Shown here: positions 7,909 to 16,274 of the stretch, one piece after another
Numbering within the stretch: the stretch's first letter is position 1
How the letters are laid out: the number at the start of each line of letters is the position of its first letter
From: Xinfangfangia pollutisoli
Lineage (GTDB): Bacteria > Pseudomonadota > Alphaproteobacteria > Rhodobacterales > Rhodobacteraceae
Direction of reading: 5' to 3'
NCBI RefSeq assembly: GCF_020179405.1
Contig: NZ_JAICBZ010000035.1
Location: 1-39,969, forward strand
DNA: 39,969 nucleotides
Program-made: the position numbers and the translations under genes
The notes under the pieces: generated by a model
What the model saw: only the letters and a program-made list of their open reading frames with translations
What the model was told of the DNA's origin: nothing
The model's database searches: none

Positions 7909-9613
7909 AAAGCTTCACCCCCATCAGGATGCGCGCCGCGGTCAGGAAGACGGCGATGCCAAGGATTTGCAGGCTTGCGAAGGCAGCGGTGACGCCCACT
8001 TCGCCATTGGTCCAAAGCGTCAGCATCGACACGCCCATGACCTCAAGCCCCGGAGCCATCAGGAAAATCGCGATGACATAGGATTTCAGGTAGGACACGA
8101 AGAGCAGAACGAAACTGCCGGCCATGGCGGCGCGCAGCAAGGGCAGCATGACCCGGCGCATCGCGGCCAGCCAGTCGGCGCCGGAACTGCGGGCCGCCTT
8201 GTCCAGATCGGCGCTGATCTGCGCCACGGCGGGCTGGATGACGCCCAGGCCCAAAGGCAGCGCCGCCATCACATAGGCGATGACCAGGATCCACAGGCTG
8301 TCGCGCAGCCAGCCCATCGGCGGCAGCACGATGGCCGCGTAGAAAACGCCGATCCCGGTGATCATCCCCGGGATGACCCGGGGCGAATAGGCCAGCGCCT
8401 CAAGCGAGCCCTTCAGGCGGAAGTTCGACCTTTGCACCACCAGCGCGATCATCACCGCCAGAAGCGTGGCGATCACCGCCGCGGCGATGGACACGAAGAA
8501 CGTGTTGCCGATCGACCGGACCAGCGTGGCATTGCCGAACAGCTGGCGGAAATTGTCCAGCGTCAGCACATGCCAGGGCGCGATCAGCGGCGACAGGAAA
8601 CTGGTGAAGGCGCGCAGCACGATGCAGATCACCGGCACGATCACGCCCAAGGCCAGGAAGGCCCACATCGCCAGCGCCAGCGGCCAGCGCCAGGGCCCCA
8701 GCCGCAGCGGCGCCGTTCGCACGCCCTTGCCCTTCACCGTCTCGTAGCGGTGGCTGTGGCGCAGGATCAGCCGCTGCAGCATCAGCGTCGCCGCGACCAG
8801 CACGATCAGCAGCAACGAGGACGAGGCGATCAGCCCGTATTGCGGCGTCGAAGAGGCCACGCCCAGCATGTAAAGCTGGGTCGAGATCGTCTCGATCTTG
8901 GCCGGGCGGCCCAGGAACAGCGGGATCGACAGGGTCTCGACCGCGATGATCAGGTTCAGCGCGGCCGAAGTCACGATCGAGGGCAGCATCAGCGGCAGCG
9001 TCACCCGGCGCAGCACGGCAAAAGGCCCGGCGCCCACGGTGCGCGCGGCGGATTCCAGCGCCGGATCGACCGATTTCACCGCGCCATACAGGCAGTACAG
9101 ATAGGCCAGCGGCGCCTGGCTGACGCCTGCGACCACCGCCATGCCCAGAACCGAATACAGCGTCCAGGGCGCGCCTCCGGCGATCTGGGTGGCGAATTGC
9201 GTCACCAGACCCGAGGGGCCATAGGCGATCAGCCAGCCCACGGCAAAGATCAGATGCGACAGGTACAAGGGCCACATCAGCACCCCGCCGATCAGGCTGC
9301 GCCCCGGCAGGTCGGTGCGGCCCAGCACGATGGCGGCGAAAATGCCGATGGCCTGGGCGATCACCACGGTCAGCGCGGCAAAGACCAGCGTGGTCAGCAG
9401 CGCGCGGCCAAAGGCCGGGCTTGTCAGAAGCGCGGTGATATTGCCGAAGCCATACTGCCAGCCGCTGTCGTAAAGCGGACGGTCGACAAAGACCTGCAAC
9501 AGGATCGGCAGGGCCGGCGCCAGCATCAGCACCGCCGTCACCAGCCAGATCAGCCATTGCACCGCCTGAGACCGGCCGCCATCGGTGGCGCGAAGCGCGG
9601 AAGATGCTGCCAT
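7901..9613 (-). CDS. ABC importer permease, two fused inner-membrane halves (FbpB/ThiP type)
   Basis: A roughly 570-residue inner-membrane permease with two repeated binding-protein-dependent transport domains and about twelve hydrophobic segments (for example WLIWLVTAVLMLAPALPILL near the N-terminus). Each half carries an EAA-like coupling loop: ESAARTVGAGPFAVLRRVTLPLMLPS in the first and DKAARSSGADWLAAMRRVMLPLLRAA in the second. One chain therefore forms the whole channel, as in FbpB, ThiP and related systems. I start at ATG 9613, which has AAGGA eight nt upstream. The ATG at 9622 has that same AAGG directly against it. Partners are the binding protein at 9740-10834 and the ATPase that follows. 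Confidence 0.92.
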   Translation of the reverse strand: MAASSALRATDGGRSQAVQWLIWLVTAVLMLAPALPILLQVFVDRPLYDSGWQYGFGNITALLTSPAFGRALLTTLVFAALTVVIAQAIGIFAAIVLGRTDLPGRSLIGGVLMWPLYLSHLIFAVGWLIAYGPSGLVTQFATQIAGGAPWTLYSVLGMAVVAGVSQAPLAYLYCLYGAVKSVDPALESAARTVGAGPFAVLRRVTLPLMLPSIVTSAALNLIIAVETLSIPLFLGRPAKIETISTQLYMLGVASSTPQYGLIASSSLLLIVLVAATLMLQRLILRHSHRYETVKGKGVRTAPLRLGPWRWPLALAMWAFLALGVIVPVICIVLRAFTSFLSPLIAPWHVLTLDNFRQLFGNATLVRSIGNTFFVSIAAAVIATLLAVMIALVVQRSNFRLKGSLEALAYSPRVIPGMITGIGVFYAAIVLPPMGWLRDSLWILVIAYVMAALPLGLGVIQPAVAQISADLDKAARSSGADWLAAMRRVMLPLLRAAMAGSFVLLFVSYLKSYVIAIFLMAPGLEVMGVSMLTLWTNGEVGVTAAFASLQILGIAVFLTAARILMGVKLYD

Positions 9614-9663
9614 CTTTGACATCCTTGAAGGTTGGGCCCGCAGGGGCTGCGGGCGCGAAGAAG

Positions 9664-9689
9664 GGGCCGCGCGTCGGCCGGCGCGGCCC
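9664..9689 (-). other. Strong GC hairpin between binding-protein and permease genes
   Basis: GGGCCGCGC at 9664-9672 pairs perfectly with GCGCGGCCC at 9681-9689 around an 8-nt loop, inside the 126-nt gap after the binding-protein gene. Such hairpins commonly protect the upstream message or partly stop transcription, giving more binding protein than membrane parts. It is followed on the minus strand by CTTCTTC. Confidence 0.6.
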
Positions 9690-9739
9690 GGCGCCGGGGC
9701 GGGCGGGCCCGTTGACCGGGCCTCGTCCCGCCCTGCCGA

Positions 9740-10834
9740 TCACATCTTGAAGGCCGCGGCCCAGCGGGCGGTGAAGCTGGCCTCATCGGCCAGCATGGCG
9801 CGGTCATAATCGATCAGGATCATGTTTTCCGCCCCGCCAATCGCCGCGATCACCTCATCCAGCGAATAGCGGGTCTCTCCCTCGGCGATCACGCCGGGGC
9901 GATAGGCGGTCAGGCCGCCTTCGGCGATCGCCTTCTGGCCGGCTTCGGACAGAAGGAAATCCAGAAAGACTTCGGCCGCGGCGGGGTGGCCGGCCTTGGC
10001 GGCGATGCCCATGCCGCGAAGGAAGACCGGCGTGCCGTCCTTGGGGAAGGTCCAGGAGATCATCTGGGCGGTGGCGCCGGTCAGCTTGGGGAACAGCGAG
10101 GCGCCCGAGACGAAGAAGGCCGAGGTCAGCTCGCCGGTCAGGGTCTTCTCGATCATGCCGCCCGCGCCGCCGCCGGGCCGGGTCAGCGGGCCCGCGGCCT
10201 CGAACCAGGTCCAGGCGGCATCGCCATGCTTGCGCACGAAAGCATAGTTGATCGACCCGCCAAAGGCATAGCGGCCGTCATAGCTGCCGACCTTGCCGTC
10301 GAAAACCTCGGGATGGGCGGTGATATTGGCGAAATAGCCTTCCATCGTATCGGCGCGCAGATCTTCGGGCACCAGAACCGTGTTGAAGATCGTCACCATC
10401 GGATCGGCCGAGAAGGTGTAGACGCCGGGCAATGCATGGCTCCAGCCCGGCAGATGGCCGGCCTCGACCGAGGTATAATCGGACAGCATCCCTTCGTCCG
10501 AGGCATGGATCCAGTCGACGACCGATCCTGCCACCATCAGATCGGCCGAGGCGATGCCGGTGGCGGTTTCGGCGCGGTAGCGCGAAAAGACCTCGGCCGG
10601 GCCCATTTCCAGGTTTTCAACCGTGATGCCGGGGAAGGCGGCCTCGAAAGCGGCGATCACCGGGCGCCAATTGTCATCGCCCATGTTGGAATAGATCAGC
10701 AGCGACCCCTCGGCGCGGGCGGCCTTTAGCTTGGCGGCGTAATCGGCGGGATAGCCCGCGGGCACCCCTTCGGCCAGGGCCGGGCCTGCGACCATCAAGG
10801 CCAGGGCAAGGGTGCGGATGAAGGCGTTCTGCAT
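9740..10834 (-). CDS. Extracellular solute-binding protein of the Fe3+/polyamine-type importer
   Basis: A 364-residue periplasmic binding protein with a cleavable signal peptide (MQNAFIRTLALALMVAGPALA, cleavage near residue 21). The mature part (KLKAARAEGSLLIYSNM, then ITVENLEMGPAEVFSRYRAE, IASADLMVAGS) is of the FbpA-like cluster that binds ferric iron, phosphonates or other small ligands. The usual paired tyrosines of true ferric-binding proteins are not evident to me, so an organic ligand is at least as likely (inference). Its ATG shares one base with the hydrolase stop upstream (TAATG), with AAGGAG at good spacing, so the two are coupled. The nearby aldolases and amidases suggest the ligand is catabolised. 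Confidence 0.9.
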   Translation of the reverse strand: MQNAFIRTLALALMVAGPALAEGVPAGYPADYAAKLKAARAEGSLLIYSNMGDDNWRPVIAAFEAAFPGITVENLEMGPAEVFSRYRAETATGIASADLMVAGSVVDWIHASDEGMLSDYTSVEAGHLPGWSHALPGVYTFSADPMVTIFNTVLVPEDLRADTMEGYFANITAHPEVFDGKVGSYDGRYAFGGSINYAFVRKHGDAAWTWFEAAGPLTRPGGGAGGMIEKTLTGELTSAFFVSGASLFPKLTGATAQMISWTFPKDGTPVFLRGMGIAAKAGHPAAAEVFLDFLLSEAGQKAIAEGGLTAYRPGVIAEGETRYSLDEVIAAIGGAENMILIDYDRAMLADEASFTARWAAAFKM

Positions 10835-11658
10835 TATGGTCTCCTTCTTCTCTCTGTTGGATATAGATCGCCAAGCCAGCCGGCCATCACCGGCAAGGCA
10901 GCCTGGACATTGGGCAGCAGGTCATGACCTGCGCCGGGGATCTGGATCAGCGCCGCGGCGACGCCCTGATCGGCCAATGCGCGTTGCAACGCCTGGGCGC
11001 GGGCGATCCGGTCTGCCCCGGCGACGCCGGCCTGGGCCGAGAAATGGCGCTGCGAAGGGTCGCTGCGCAGGATGCCCGTGGCGCGATCCTCGGCGCCGAT
11101 GGTCAGCAGCACCGGAATCGCCCGCAGCGATGGCAGATCGGGCGTGTAGCCGGTGGCGGCCTTGGCCCCGTCCAGACCCGGCCACCAGGGCAGATCGGCC
11201 CGCGGCAGGGTGACGGCGCCGGGCGCGGCGATCACCAGGCCTGACAGCTGCGCGGCGCGGAACAGCGCATAACGATGGGCGAATTGCGCCCCGCCGGAAA
11301 AGCCGAACAGCAGCGGCCGGCCCTGCACCGGGCCATGATCGGCCGCGAAGCCGGCGATCATCCCGTCCAGCAGCGCGACATAGTCGATCCCAGGTTCCGA
11401 CAGGAACTTGTAGCCGTCGCCATATCCGGCCTCGGTCAGGCCTTCGGGGAACAGCGGCGCCAAGACATGCAGCGGCCGGGATTCCGCCAGGGGAAGGAAG
11501 GCGTCACGCGTGGCCAGATGGTCGCGATGCGAGCCATGAACGGCCAAGACCAGCGGCGCCGCCTGCCCCGGCGCGGCCGAAGACAGCCAGGCCAGGCCAA
11601 AGCGCGGATCCTGCGCCGCGCGGGTTTCACCCTGACGAAGGGAAAGCTGAAGCGTCAC
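10834..11658 (-). CDS. Alpha/beta hydrolase (esterase/phospholipase-carboxylesterase-like)
   Basis: A 274-residue alpha/beta hydrolase. Motifs are LVLAVHGSHRDH (oxyanion region), nucleophile Ser in FGFSGGAQFAHRYAL, a probable acid in LLTIGAEDRATG and His in IPGAGHDLLPNV. No signal peptide is visible, so it is probably cytoplasmic. It begins with GTG at 11658 (AAGG upstream); an ATG two bases away is out of frame and hits TGA at once. It is the first gene of the ten-gene minus-strand series and overlaps the binding-protein start. It could release an ester-linked part of the imported molecule, but no substrate is identifiable from sequence. Confidence 0.85.
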   Translation of the reverse strand: MTLQLSLRQGETRAAQDPRFGLAWLSSAAPGQAAPLVLAVHGSHRDHLATRDAFLPLAESRPLHVLAPLFPEGLTEAGYGDGYKFLSEPGIDYVALLDGMIAGFAADHGPVQGRPLLFGFSGGAQFAHRYALFRAAQLSGLVIAAPGAVTLPRADLPWWPGLDGAKAATGYTPDLPSLRAIPVLLTIGAEDRATGILRSDPSQRHFSAQAGVAGADRIARAQALQRALADQGVAAALIQIPGAGHDLLPNVQAALPVMAGWLGDLYPTERRRRP

Positions 11659-11678
11659 ATCGCACCTTTATCGCACAT

Positions 11679-11690
11679 ATTGGCGCCAAT
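11679..11690. promoter_or_regulatory. Perfect 12-bp palindrome, possible operator
   Basis: ATTGGCGCCAAT is self-complementary over all 12 bases. It lies 21-32 nt before the GTG of the hydrolase gene and downstream of a TTGACA element, where a repressor would block initiation. No regulator can be assigned; GntR1 of the same cluster is one candidate. Confidence 0.4.
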
Positions 11691-11963
11691 TTTTGGTGAC
11701 GAAAGCCCGCCCCTGTCAACCCGAATTCGGGCGCTGCGGGTTTGGGGCGCAAGGTCAGCCGCATCTGCCCCGACCGGGGCAGACCGAACGGCCCCCGGGC
11801 ATGCGGCGTGCAAAACGCGAAAGGCGACCCCAGCCCAAGGCGGGATCGCCGGTTGCAGCGCGTATTCTGCCCAGAACTGCCGGTCCAAGCCGTCCCCCGA
11901 TGGTCAATCCGCCAATCGGGTCAGGCTAGGGCATTATGCGGCAGCGGCCCAGCTGGTAGAAAT

Positions 11964-11981
11964 TGCAGGGTCGGCCCTGCA
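11964..11981 (-). terminator. Small tetraloop hairpin, second of a terminator pair
   Basis: TGCAGGG (11964-11970) pairs with CCCTGCA (11975-11981) around a 4-nt loop. On the minus strand it is followed by ATTTC. It lies about 50 nt after the DJ-1/PfpI stop and just behind a larger hairpin. Confidence 0.45.
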
Positions 11982-11992
11982 GCGGCCCGCAT

Positions 11993-12027
11993 GGGGCGCA
12001 GAGGCGGGGCGGGCCCGCCTGCGCCCC
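11993..12027 (-). terminator. Long GC hairpin after the DJ-1/PfpI gene
   Basis: GGGGCGCA-ga-GGCGGG at 11993-12008 pairs with CCCGCCTGCGCCCC ending at 12027, with a 2-nt bulge. It begins 5 nt after the DJ-1/PfpI stop. With the following tetraloop hairpin it probably ends the sugar-importer operon. Confidence 0.6.
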
Positions 12028-12032
12028 TGCGA

Positions 12033-12620
12033 TCAGCTGTGGCGGATCTCGGTGCCCAGCACCTTCAGGCATTCGCGCATGAAGGCGGCCAGCCCGGTCC
12101 AGCCCTTGGCCGAGACCATCGTGCCGTCGACATAGGCCTCGTGCGGCTTGACGTCGATATAGGTGCCGCCCGCCAGGATCACCTCGGGCTCGCAGGCGCC
12201 CAGCGCCGCCACCTTCTTGCCGCGCACCACGCCATCGACCGCGATCAGGATCTGTACGCCGTGGCAGATGGTGAAGATCGGCTTCTTCGCCTCGTGGAAA
12301 TGCCGCACCATCGCCTGGATGCGCTTGTCGGTGCGGATGTATTCCGGGCCCCGGCCGCCGGCGCAATAGACCGCGTCATACTCGTTCAGATCGACTTCCG
12401 AGAAGGTCTTGTTGATCTCGGCCAGATGGCCGAACCGCTCGATATAGGTCTGGTGACCCTCGAAATCATGCAGGCTGGTCTGGATCATCTCGCCCTTCTT
12501 CTTGTCGGGGCAGATCACATGGACGGTGTGGCCCACGGCCTCCATCCCCTGCTGGAAGACGTAGATTTCATACTCTTCGGTAAACTCGCCGCAGAGCATC
12601 AGGATTTTCTTGCCGGCCAT
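12033..12620 (-). CDS. DJ-1/PfpI family protein
   Basis: A 195-residue flavodoxin-like protein of the DJ-1/PfpI superfamily. The nucleophile elbow Cys sits in IFTICHGVQILIA and the partner acid in CGEFTEEYE near the N-terminus; the GGRGPEYIRTD strand precedes the elbow. Superfamily members act as glyoxalases, deglycases, isonitrile hydratases or (disputed) peptidases. Sequence alone does not decide between them. It is the last gene of the GntR2 - ribose-type importer series, 65 nt after the binding-protein gene. One possible task is handling a reactive carbonyl formed during catabolism of the imported sugar (inference). Confidence 0.88.
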   Translation of the reverse strand: MAGKKILMLCGEFTEEYEIYVFQQGMEAVGHTVHVICPDKKKGEMIQTSLHDFEGHQTYIERFGHLAEINKTFSEVDLNEYDAVYCAGGRGPEYIRTDKRIQAMVRHFHEAKKPIFTICHGVQILIAVDGVVRGKKVAALGACEPEVILAGGTYIDVKPHEAYVDGTMVSAKGWTGLAAFMRECLKVLGTEIRHS

Positions 12621-12647
12621 TGGTTCCTCCTGTCGGCTTTCGGGAAT

Positions 12648-12679
12648 GCCCCCGGCGCGGCCCTTCGGGCGCCGGGGGC
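12648..12679 (-). other. Perfect 11-bp hairpin between sugar-binding-protein and DJ-1 genes
   Basis: GCCCCCGGCGC at 12648-12658 pairs with GCGCCGGGGGC at 12669-12679 around a 10-nt loop, starting 6 nt after the binding-protein stop. It lacks a T tract, so message stabilisation or partial termination before the DJ-1 gene is more likely than a full stop. Confidence 0.6.
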
Positions 12680-12685
12680 GAAGGC

Positions 12686-13648
12686 TTAGAACGGGCTGTC
12701 GGGGAAGTAGAACTGCTCGGCATTCTCGGGCGTGATCAGCGGCGCATCCAGCTTGAACGAGCCGCGCATCGGCGCCTGGCCCGAGAACTGCGCCGCGGTC
12801 ATGTAGATCGCCGACTTGATCATCGAGGGCGGATAGGGGGTCGAGATCGGGGTGACCGGATCGCCCGCCATCACCATCTCGATCACATCCTTCATCCCGT
12901 TGCCGCCGAGCGCATATTTGATCTCGGTCCGGCCCGATTGCTTGACCGCTTCCAGAACGCCCAGCAGCATGTCGTCATCATTGGCCCAGACCGCGTCGAT
13001 CTGCGGGTATTTGGCCAGATAGTCCTGCATCAGGGTGAAGGCCTCGTCCTGGTTCCAGTTCGCATACTGGATGTCGAGGATTTCGATATTCGTGCCCTTG
13101 ATCACATCGGTGAAGCCCTGGATGCGTTCATCGTCGATCACCGTCGGGATGCCGCGCAGCACCACGATCTTGCCTTCATTGCCCAGCTTCTCGGCCAGCC
13201 ATTTCGCGGTATTGGCGCCCACGGCGATGTTGTCGCCCGCCACATACAGATCCTGAATCGCCGGATCGGTCAGGCCGCGGTCGACGACGGCGATGAACGT
13301 GCCGCCCTCTTTCACCGTCTGCACCGGCCCGGTCAGCTCTTCCGAGGTGAAGGGCAGGATCACCAGCGCATCCAGCTTCTGCGCCGCCGACAGGTCTTCC
13401 AGCGCCGAGACCTGCGCCTCGGCCGAGGGCGAGGTCTTCACGATCACGTCGATATTCGGGAAGGCCGCCTCGATTTCCTTTTCCGCCTGTTCGGCATGAT
13501 AGACCACGCCGCCGGTCCAGCCATGGGTGGCGGCCGGGATCGACACGGCGATGATCTTCTTGTCCTGCGCCAAGGCGCCGGTCGCGGTCAGAGCGACAAG
13601 GCTTGCCGCCGTCAGAGCCCCAAGCGCCCGTCTGGTGATGATCGTCAT
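12686..13648 (-). CDS. Ribose/sugar-type periplasmic binding protein (PBP type 1)
   Basis: A 320-residue secreted binding protein. Residues 1-28 form a signal peptide (TIITRRALGALTAASLVALTATGALAQ). The mature part has the two-lobe PBP-1 pattern: KIIAVSIPAATHGWTGGVVYHAEQAEKEI, LVILPFTSEELTGPVQTVKEGGTFIAVVDRG, GKIVVLRGIPTVIDDERIQGF and AVWANDDDMLLGVLEAV. It delivers a sugar or polyol to the RbsC/RbsA-type partners encoded upstream (48 nt gap). The exact ligand is not predictable; divergent dehydrogenase genes suggest a polyol or sugar acid (inference). Confidence 0.93.
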   Translation of the reverse strand: MTIITRRALGALTAASLVALTATGALAQDKKIIAVSIPAATHGWTGGVVYHAEQAEKEIEAAFPNIDVIVKTSPSAEAQVSALEDLSAAQKLDALVILPFTSEELTGPVQTVKEGGTFIAVVDRGLTDPAIQDLYVAGDNIAVGANTAKWLAEKLGNEGKIVVLRGIPTVIDDERIQGFTDVIKGTNIEILDIQYANWNQDEAFTLMQDYLAKYPQIDAVWANDDDMLLGVLEAVKQSGRTEIKYALGGNGMKDVIEMVMAGDPVTPISTPYPPSMIKSAIYMTAAQFSGQAPMRGSFKLDAPLITPENAEQFYFPDSPF

Positions 13649-13696
13649 TTCTCTTCTCCTCCTCGGTTGGAATTCTCCGCCCCTCCCGCTGGGCGG

Positions 13697-14686
13697 TTAT
13701 CTGATGAAGCGATGGGCCAGCATGGCGAGGATGATGATCACCCCCTGCACCGCGGCCACGAGGTATTCGGACACCATGTTCGACAGGACCATCAGGTTGG
13801 CGATGACCTCCAGGATCAGGGCGCCGGCCACGGTGCCCCAGATCCGCGCCTTGCCGCCGCGCAGAAGCGTGCCGCCGATGACGACCGCAGTGATGACCTG
13901 CAATTCCCACAATTGGCCGGTGGTCGGGGTCGCTGCGCCCAGCCGGGGGATATAGCAGATCGCGGCGATGGCGACGCAAAGCCCCTGGATCACGAAGGCC
14001 AGCGTGCGCACCCGCGCCACCGAGACGCCGGAAAACCGCGCCACTTCGGAATTCGACCCGGCAGCCATGCAGCGGCGGCCGTATTTGGTGCGGTACAGAA
14101 GGAAGGCCCCCGCCAGCACCACGATCAGGGTGATCACCACCGGCAGCGGCACGCCCAGCACATTGCCGAAATAGACCGGCCGGTAGGGATCGCGCAGCGC
14201 CCGGTCGATCGGGATCGAGCCGCCGTCGGACATCCATGTGATCAGCGCCCGGAAGATGCCCATCGTGCCCAGCGTGGCGATGAAGGGCTCGATCTTGCCC
14301 AGGGTCACGATCAGCCCGTTGGCCAGTCCGCACAGCGCGCCGACGACAAGCCCGACCAGGGCGCCGGCAAAGATCGCATTGGCGCCCAGCGACGGCTCCA
14401 GCCGGTTCATGGTCAGGATCATGATCCCGGTCACGAAAGCCATCATCGAGCCGACCGACAGGTCAAGGCAGCCCGACGAGATCACGAAGGTCGCGCCCAC
14501 GGCGATGATCGCGATGAAGGCCGAGCGGGTCACGACATTGGCGATGTTCGTGCCGGTCATGAAGCTGGAATTCATCACCACGCCGATCAGAACCACCAGC
14601 GCCAGTGCAAGGAATGGCCCTGCATCGGCCCAGCGGAAGCGGCGCGGCGCCTCAGCCCGGGCGATGTTGGTGGTGGTGCTTGTCAT
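13697..14686 (-). CDS. Ribose-type ABC importer permease
   Basis: A 329-residue inner-membrane permease of the RbsC/AraH family with about eight to ten hydrophobic segments. It has the family strings SGCLDLSVGSMMAF, GLANGLIVTLGKIEPFIATLGTM and GGTLLRGGKARIWGTVAGALILEVIANLMVL. It pairs with the twin-cassette ATPase and the binding protein. ATG 14686 has GGGAGGAGA just upstream; an earlier in-frame start lies inside the ATPase. The first 35 nt overlap the 3' end of the ATPase gene. Confidence 0.94.
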   Translation of the reverse strand: MTSTTTNIARAEAPRRFRWADAGPFLALALVVLIGVVMNSSFMTGTNIANVVTRSAFIAIIAVGATFVISSGCLDLSVGSMMAFVTGIMILTMNRLEPSLGANAIFAGALVGLVVGALCGLANGLIVTLGKIEPFIATLGTMGIFRALITWMSDGGSIPIDRALRDPYRPVYFGNVLGVPLPVVITLIVVLAGAFLLYRTKYGRRCMAAGSNSEVARFSGVSVARVRTLAFVIQGLCVAIAAICYIPRLGAATPTTGQLWELQVITAVVIGGTLLRGGKARIWGTVAGALILEVIANLMVLSNMVSEYLVAAVQGVIIILAMLAHRFIR

Positions 14687-16274
14687 CAGGGTCTCCTCCC
14701 CCTTCTTCTGCAGGCGCGGCCGACTGGCCCTCGCCGCTGGTCGCCGCATAGACGACGCTGTGTTCGGAAATCTCGTCGCCGGTCAGCTCGGCGGTGATGC
14801 GCCCCCCGCGCATCACCAGCACCCGGTCGGACAGGCCCACCAGTTCGGGCAGTTCCGACGAGATGACGATCACCGCCTTTCCCGCCCGCACCAGCCGGTC
14901 GATGAAATCGTAGATCTGGCTCTTGTTGCCGATGTCGATGCCGCGGGTCGGCTCGTCGATGATCACCACCGACGGGTCGGTCAGCATCACCTTGGCCAGC
15001 AGCAGCTTCTGCTGGTTGCCGCCCGACAGCTGGCCCGCGTTCAGATCCAGCGCGCGGACGCGAATGTCATATTCGGCCACCGCCTGCTCCAGGGCCCGCA
15101 ACTCGCCGCGCCGGTCCAGGGCCGGGCCGGGATGCAGGCTGTCCAGCGCCTGCAGCGTCAGGTTGGTGGCCAGGGATTCGTCCAGCAGCAGGCCTTTGCC
15201 CTTGCGGTCCTCGGTCAGATAGACCAGCCCCGCCGCCTGCCAGCCGCGCACTGTCCGGTCGCTGACCGGCTTGCCCGCCAGCGCAATCCGCGCCGCATGC
15301 GACGGGCGCAGGCCCATCAGCCCCTCGAACAGTTCCGTCCGGCCCGAGCCGATCATGCCGCCGATGCCCAGAACCTCGCCCGGGCGGACCGACAGGCTGG
15401 CCTCGACCGCGCCGTGATCGACGCTGAGCCCTTCGATCTGCAACAGCGGCTCGGCCGTGGCCGGGGGCCGCTTGTGCGGGTACAGCATGTCCAGCTCGCG
15501 CCCCACCATCAGCTCGGCCATGCGGCGCTGCGACAGGCCGGCGGCGGGCCAGGTGCCGATCTTGCGGCCGTCGCGCAGAACGGTGATCCGGTCGGCCAGC
15601 GCCTCGACCTCATCCAGCCGGTGCGAGATGTACAGAACCGCCACCCCCTGCGACCGCAGGCCCCGCACGACGTTCAAAAGCGCCGCGACCTCGTCATTGG
15701 CCAGAACCGCGGTCGGTTCGTCGAAGATCACCACCCGGCGCGGCTCCAGCAGGGCGCGGGCGATCTGCACCAGCTGCCGCTGCGCCAGCGGCAGGCCGCC
15801 CACCCGGTCGCGCGGATGGCAATGCGCCCCGATCGAGGCCAGAACCTCGGCCGTGCGCCGGTTCATCGCCCGGTCATCGACCATCGGCCCGCGGGTCAGC
15901 TCGCGACCCAGGAACAGGTTTTCGGCCACGGTCAGATCGGGGGCGAGCAGGATTTCCTGATGCACCAGCACCACGCCCGCCGCCTCGGCCGCAACCGCAT
16001 CGGCAAAGGCCACCTGCTGGCCGGCCAGCGCGATCTGGCCTTCGGTCGGCGCGACATAGCCCGACAGAAGCTTCATCAGCGTCGACTTGCCGGCGCCATT
16101 CTCGCCGATGATGGCGTGAACCTCGCCCGGCAGGATGTCCAGCGTCACATCGGAAAGAACCGTGATCGCGCCATAGGTCTTGCCCAGCGCCTCGGCCTGC
16201 AAGGCCGGCACGACCAGGGCGGCGGGCGCCGCGGGCTGGGCCGGCGCGGAAGGCAGGATCGCGGCCATCGTCAT
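14652..16274 (-). CDS. Ribose-type ABC importer ATPase, two cassettes (RbsA-like)
   Basis: A 540-residue protein with two ABC cassettes, as in RbsA, XylG and AraG. The first (about 25-265) has Walker A GENGAGKST (57-65) and Walker B VVIFDEPTAVLA, with LPLAQRQLVQIARAL in the signature position. The second (about 275-520) has the expected weak Walker A (GGMIGSGRTELFEGL), a standard signature LSGGNQQKLLLAKVM and VVIIDEPTRGIDIG. An Ala/Pro-rich stretch of about 20 residues precedes the first cassette. The ATG overlaps the GntR2 stop (ATGA). A start two codons later (MAAIL) is also possible. Confidence 0.94.
   Translation of the reverse strand: MTMAAILPSAPAQPAAPAALVVPALQAEALGKTYGAITVLSDVTLDILPGEVHAIIGENGAGKSTLMKLLSGYVAPTEGQIALAGQQVAFADAVAAEAAGVVLVHQEILLAPDLTVAENLFLGRELTRGPMVDDRAMNRRTAEVLASIGAHCHPRDRVGGLPLAQRQLVQIARALLEPRRVVIFDEPTAVLANDEVAALLNVVRGLRSQGVAVLYISHRLDEVEALADRITVLRDGRKIGTWPAAGLSQRRMAELMVGRELDMLYPHKRPPATAEPLLQIEGLSVDHGAVEASLSVRPGEVLGIGGMIGSGRTELFEGLMGLRPSHAARIALAGKPVSDRTVRGWQAAGLVYLTEDRKGKGLLLDESLATNLTLQALDSLHPGPALDRRGELRALEQAVAEYDIRVRALDLNAGQLSGGNQQKLLLAKVMLTDPSVVIIDEPTRGIDIGNKSQIYDFIDRLVRAGKAVIVISSELPELVGLSDRVLVMRGGRITAELTGDEISEHSVVYAATSGEGQSAAPAEEGGGDPDDKHHHQHRPG

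Larger units (their letters stand above)
11659..12032. other. Intergenic region, 374 bp: terminator of one operon and promoter of the next
   Basis: No coding sequence is supported here. The right end (11964-12027) holds two hairpins placed to end the sugar-importer/DJ-1 transcript. The left end holds the presumed control region of the 11658 operon: a TTGACA at 11719-11714 (minus strand) and a perfect 12-bp palindrome at 11679-11690. No convincing -10 box follows the TTGACA at 16-18 nt. Confidence 0.65.

Noticed and set aside
9740-10834. Naming the left importer a ferric-iron transporter
   Set aside because: The class match is general, the paired Tyr iron ligands are not evident to me, and the neighbours are carbon/nitrogen catabolic genes.
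12620-14797. A 725-codon open frame on the plus strand
   Set aside because: It is opposite to the sugar-binding-protein and permease genes, is His/Arg/Asp-rich and shows no motif.
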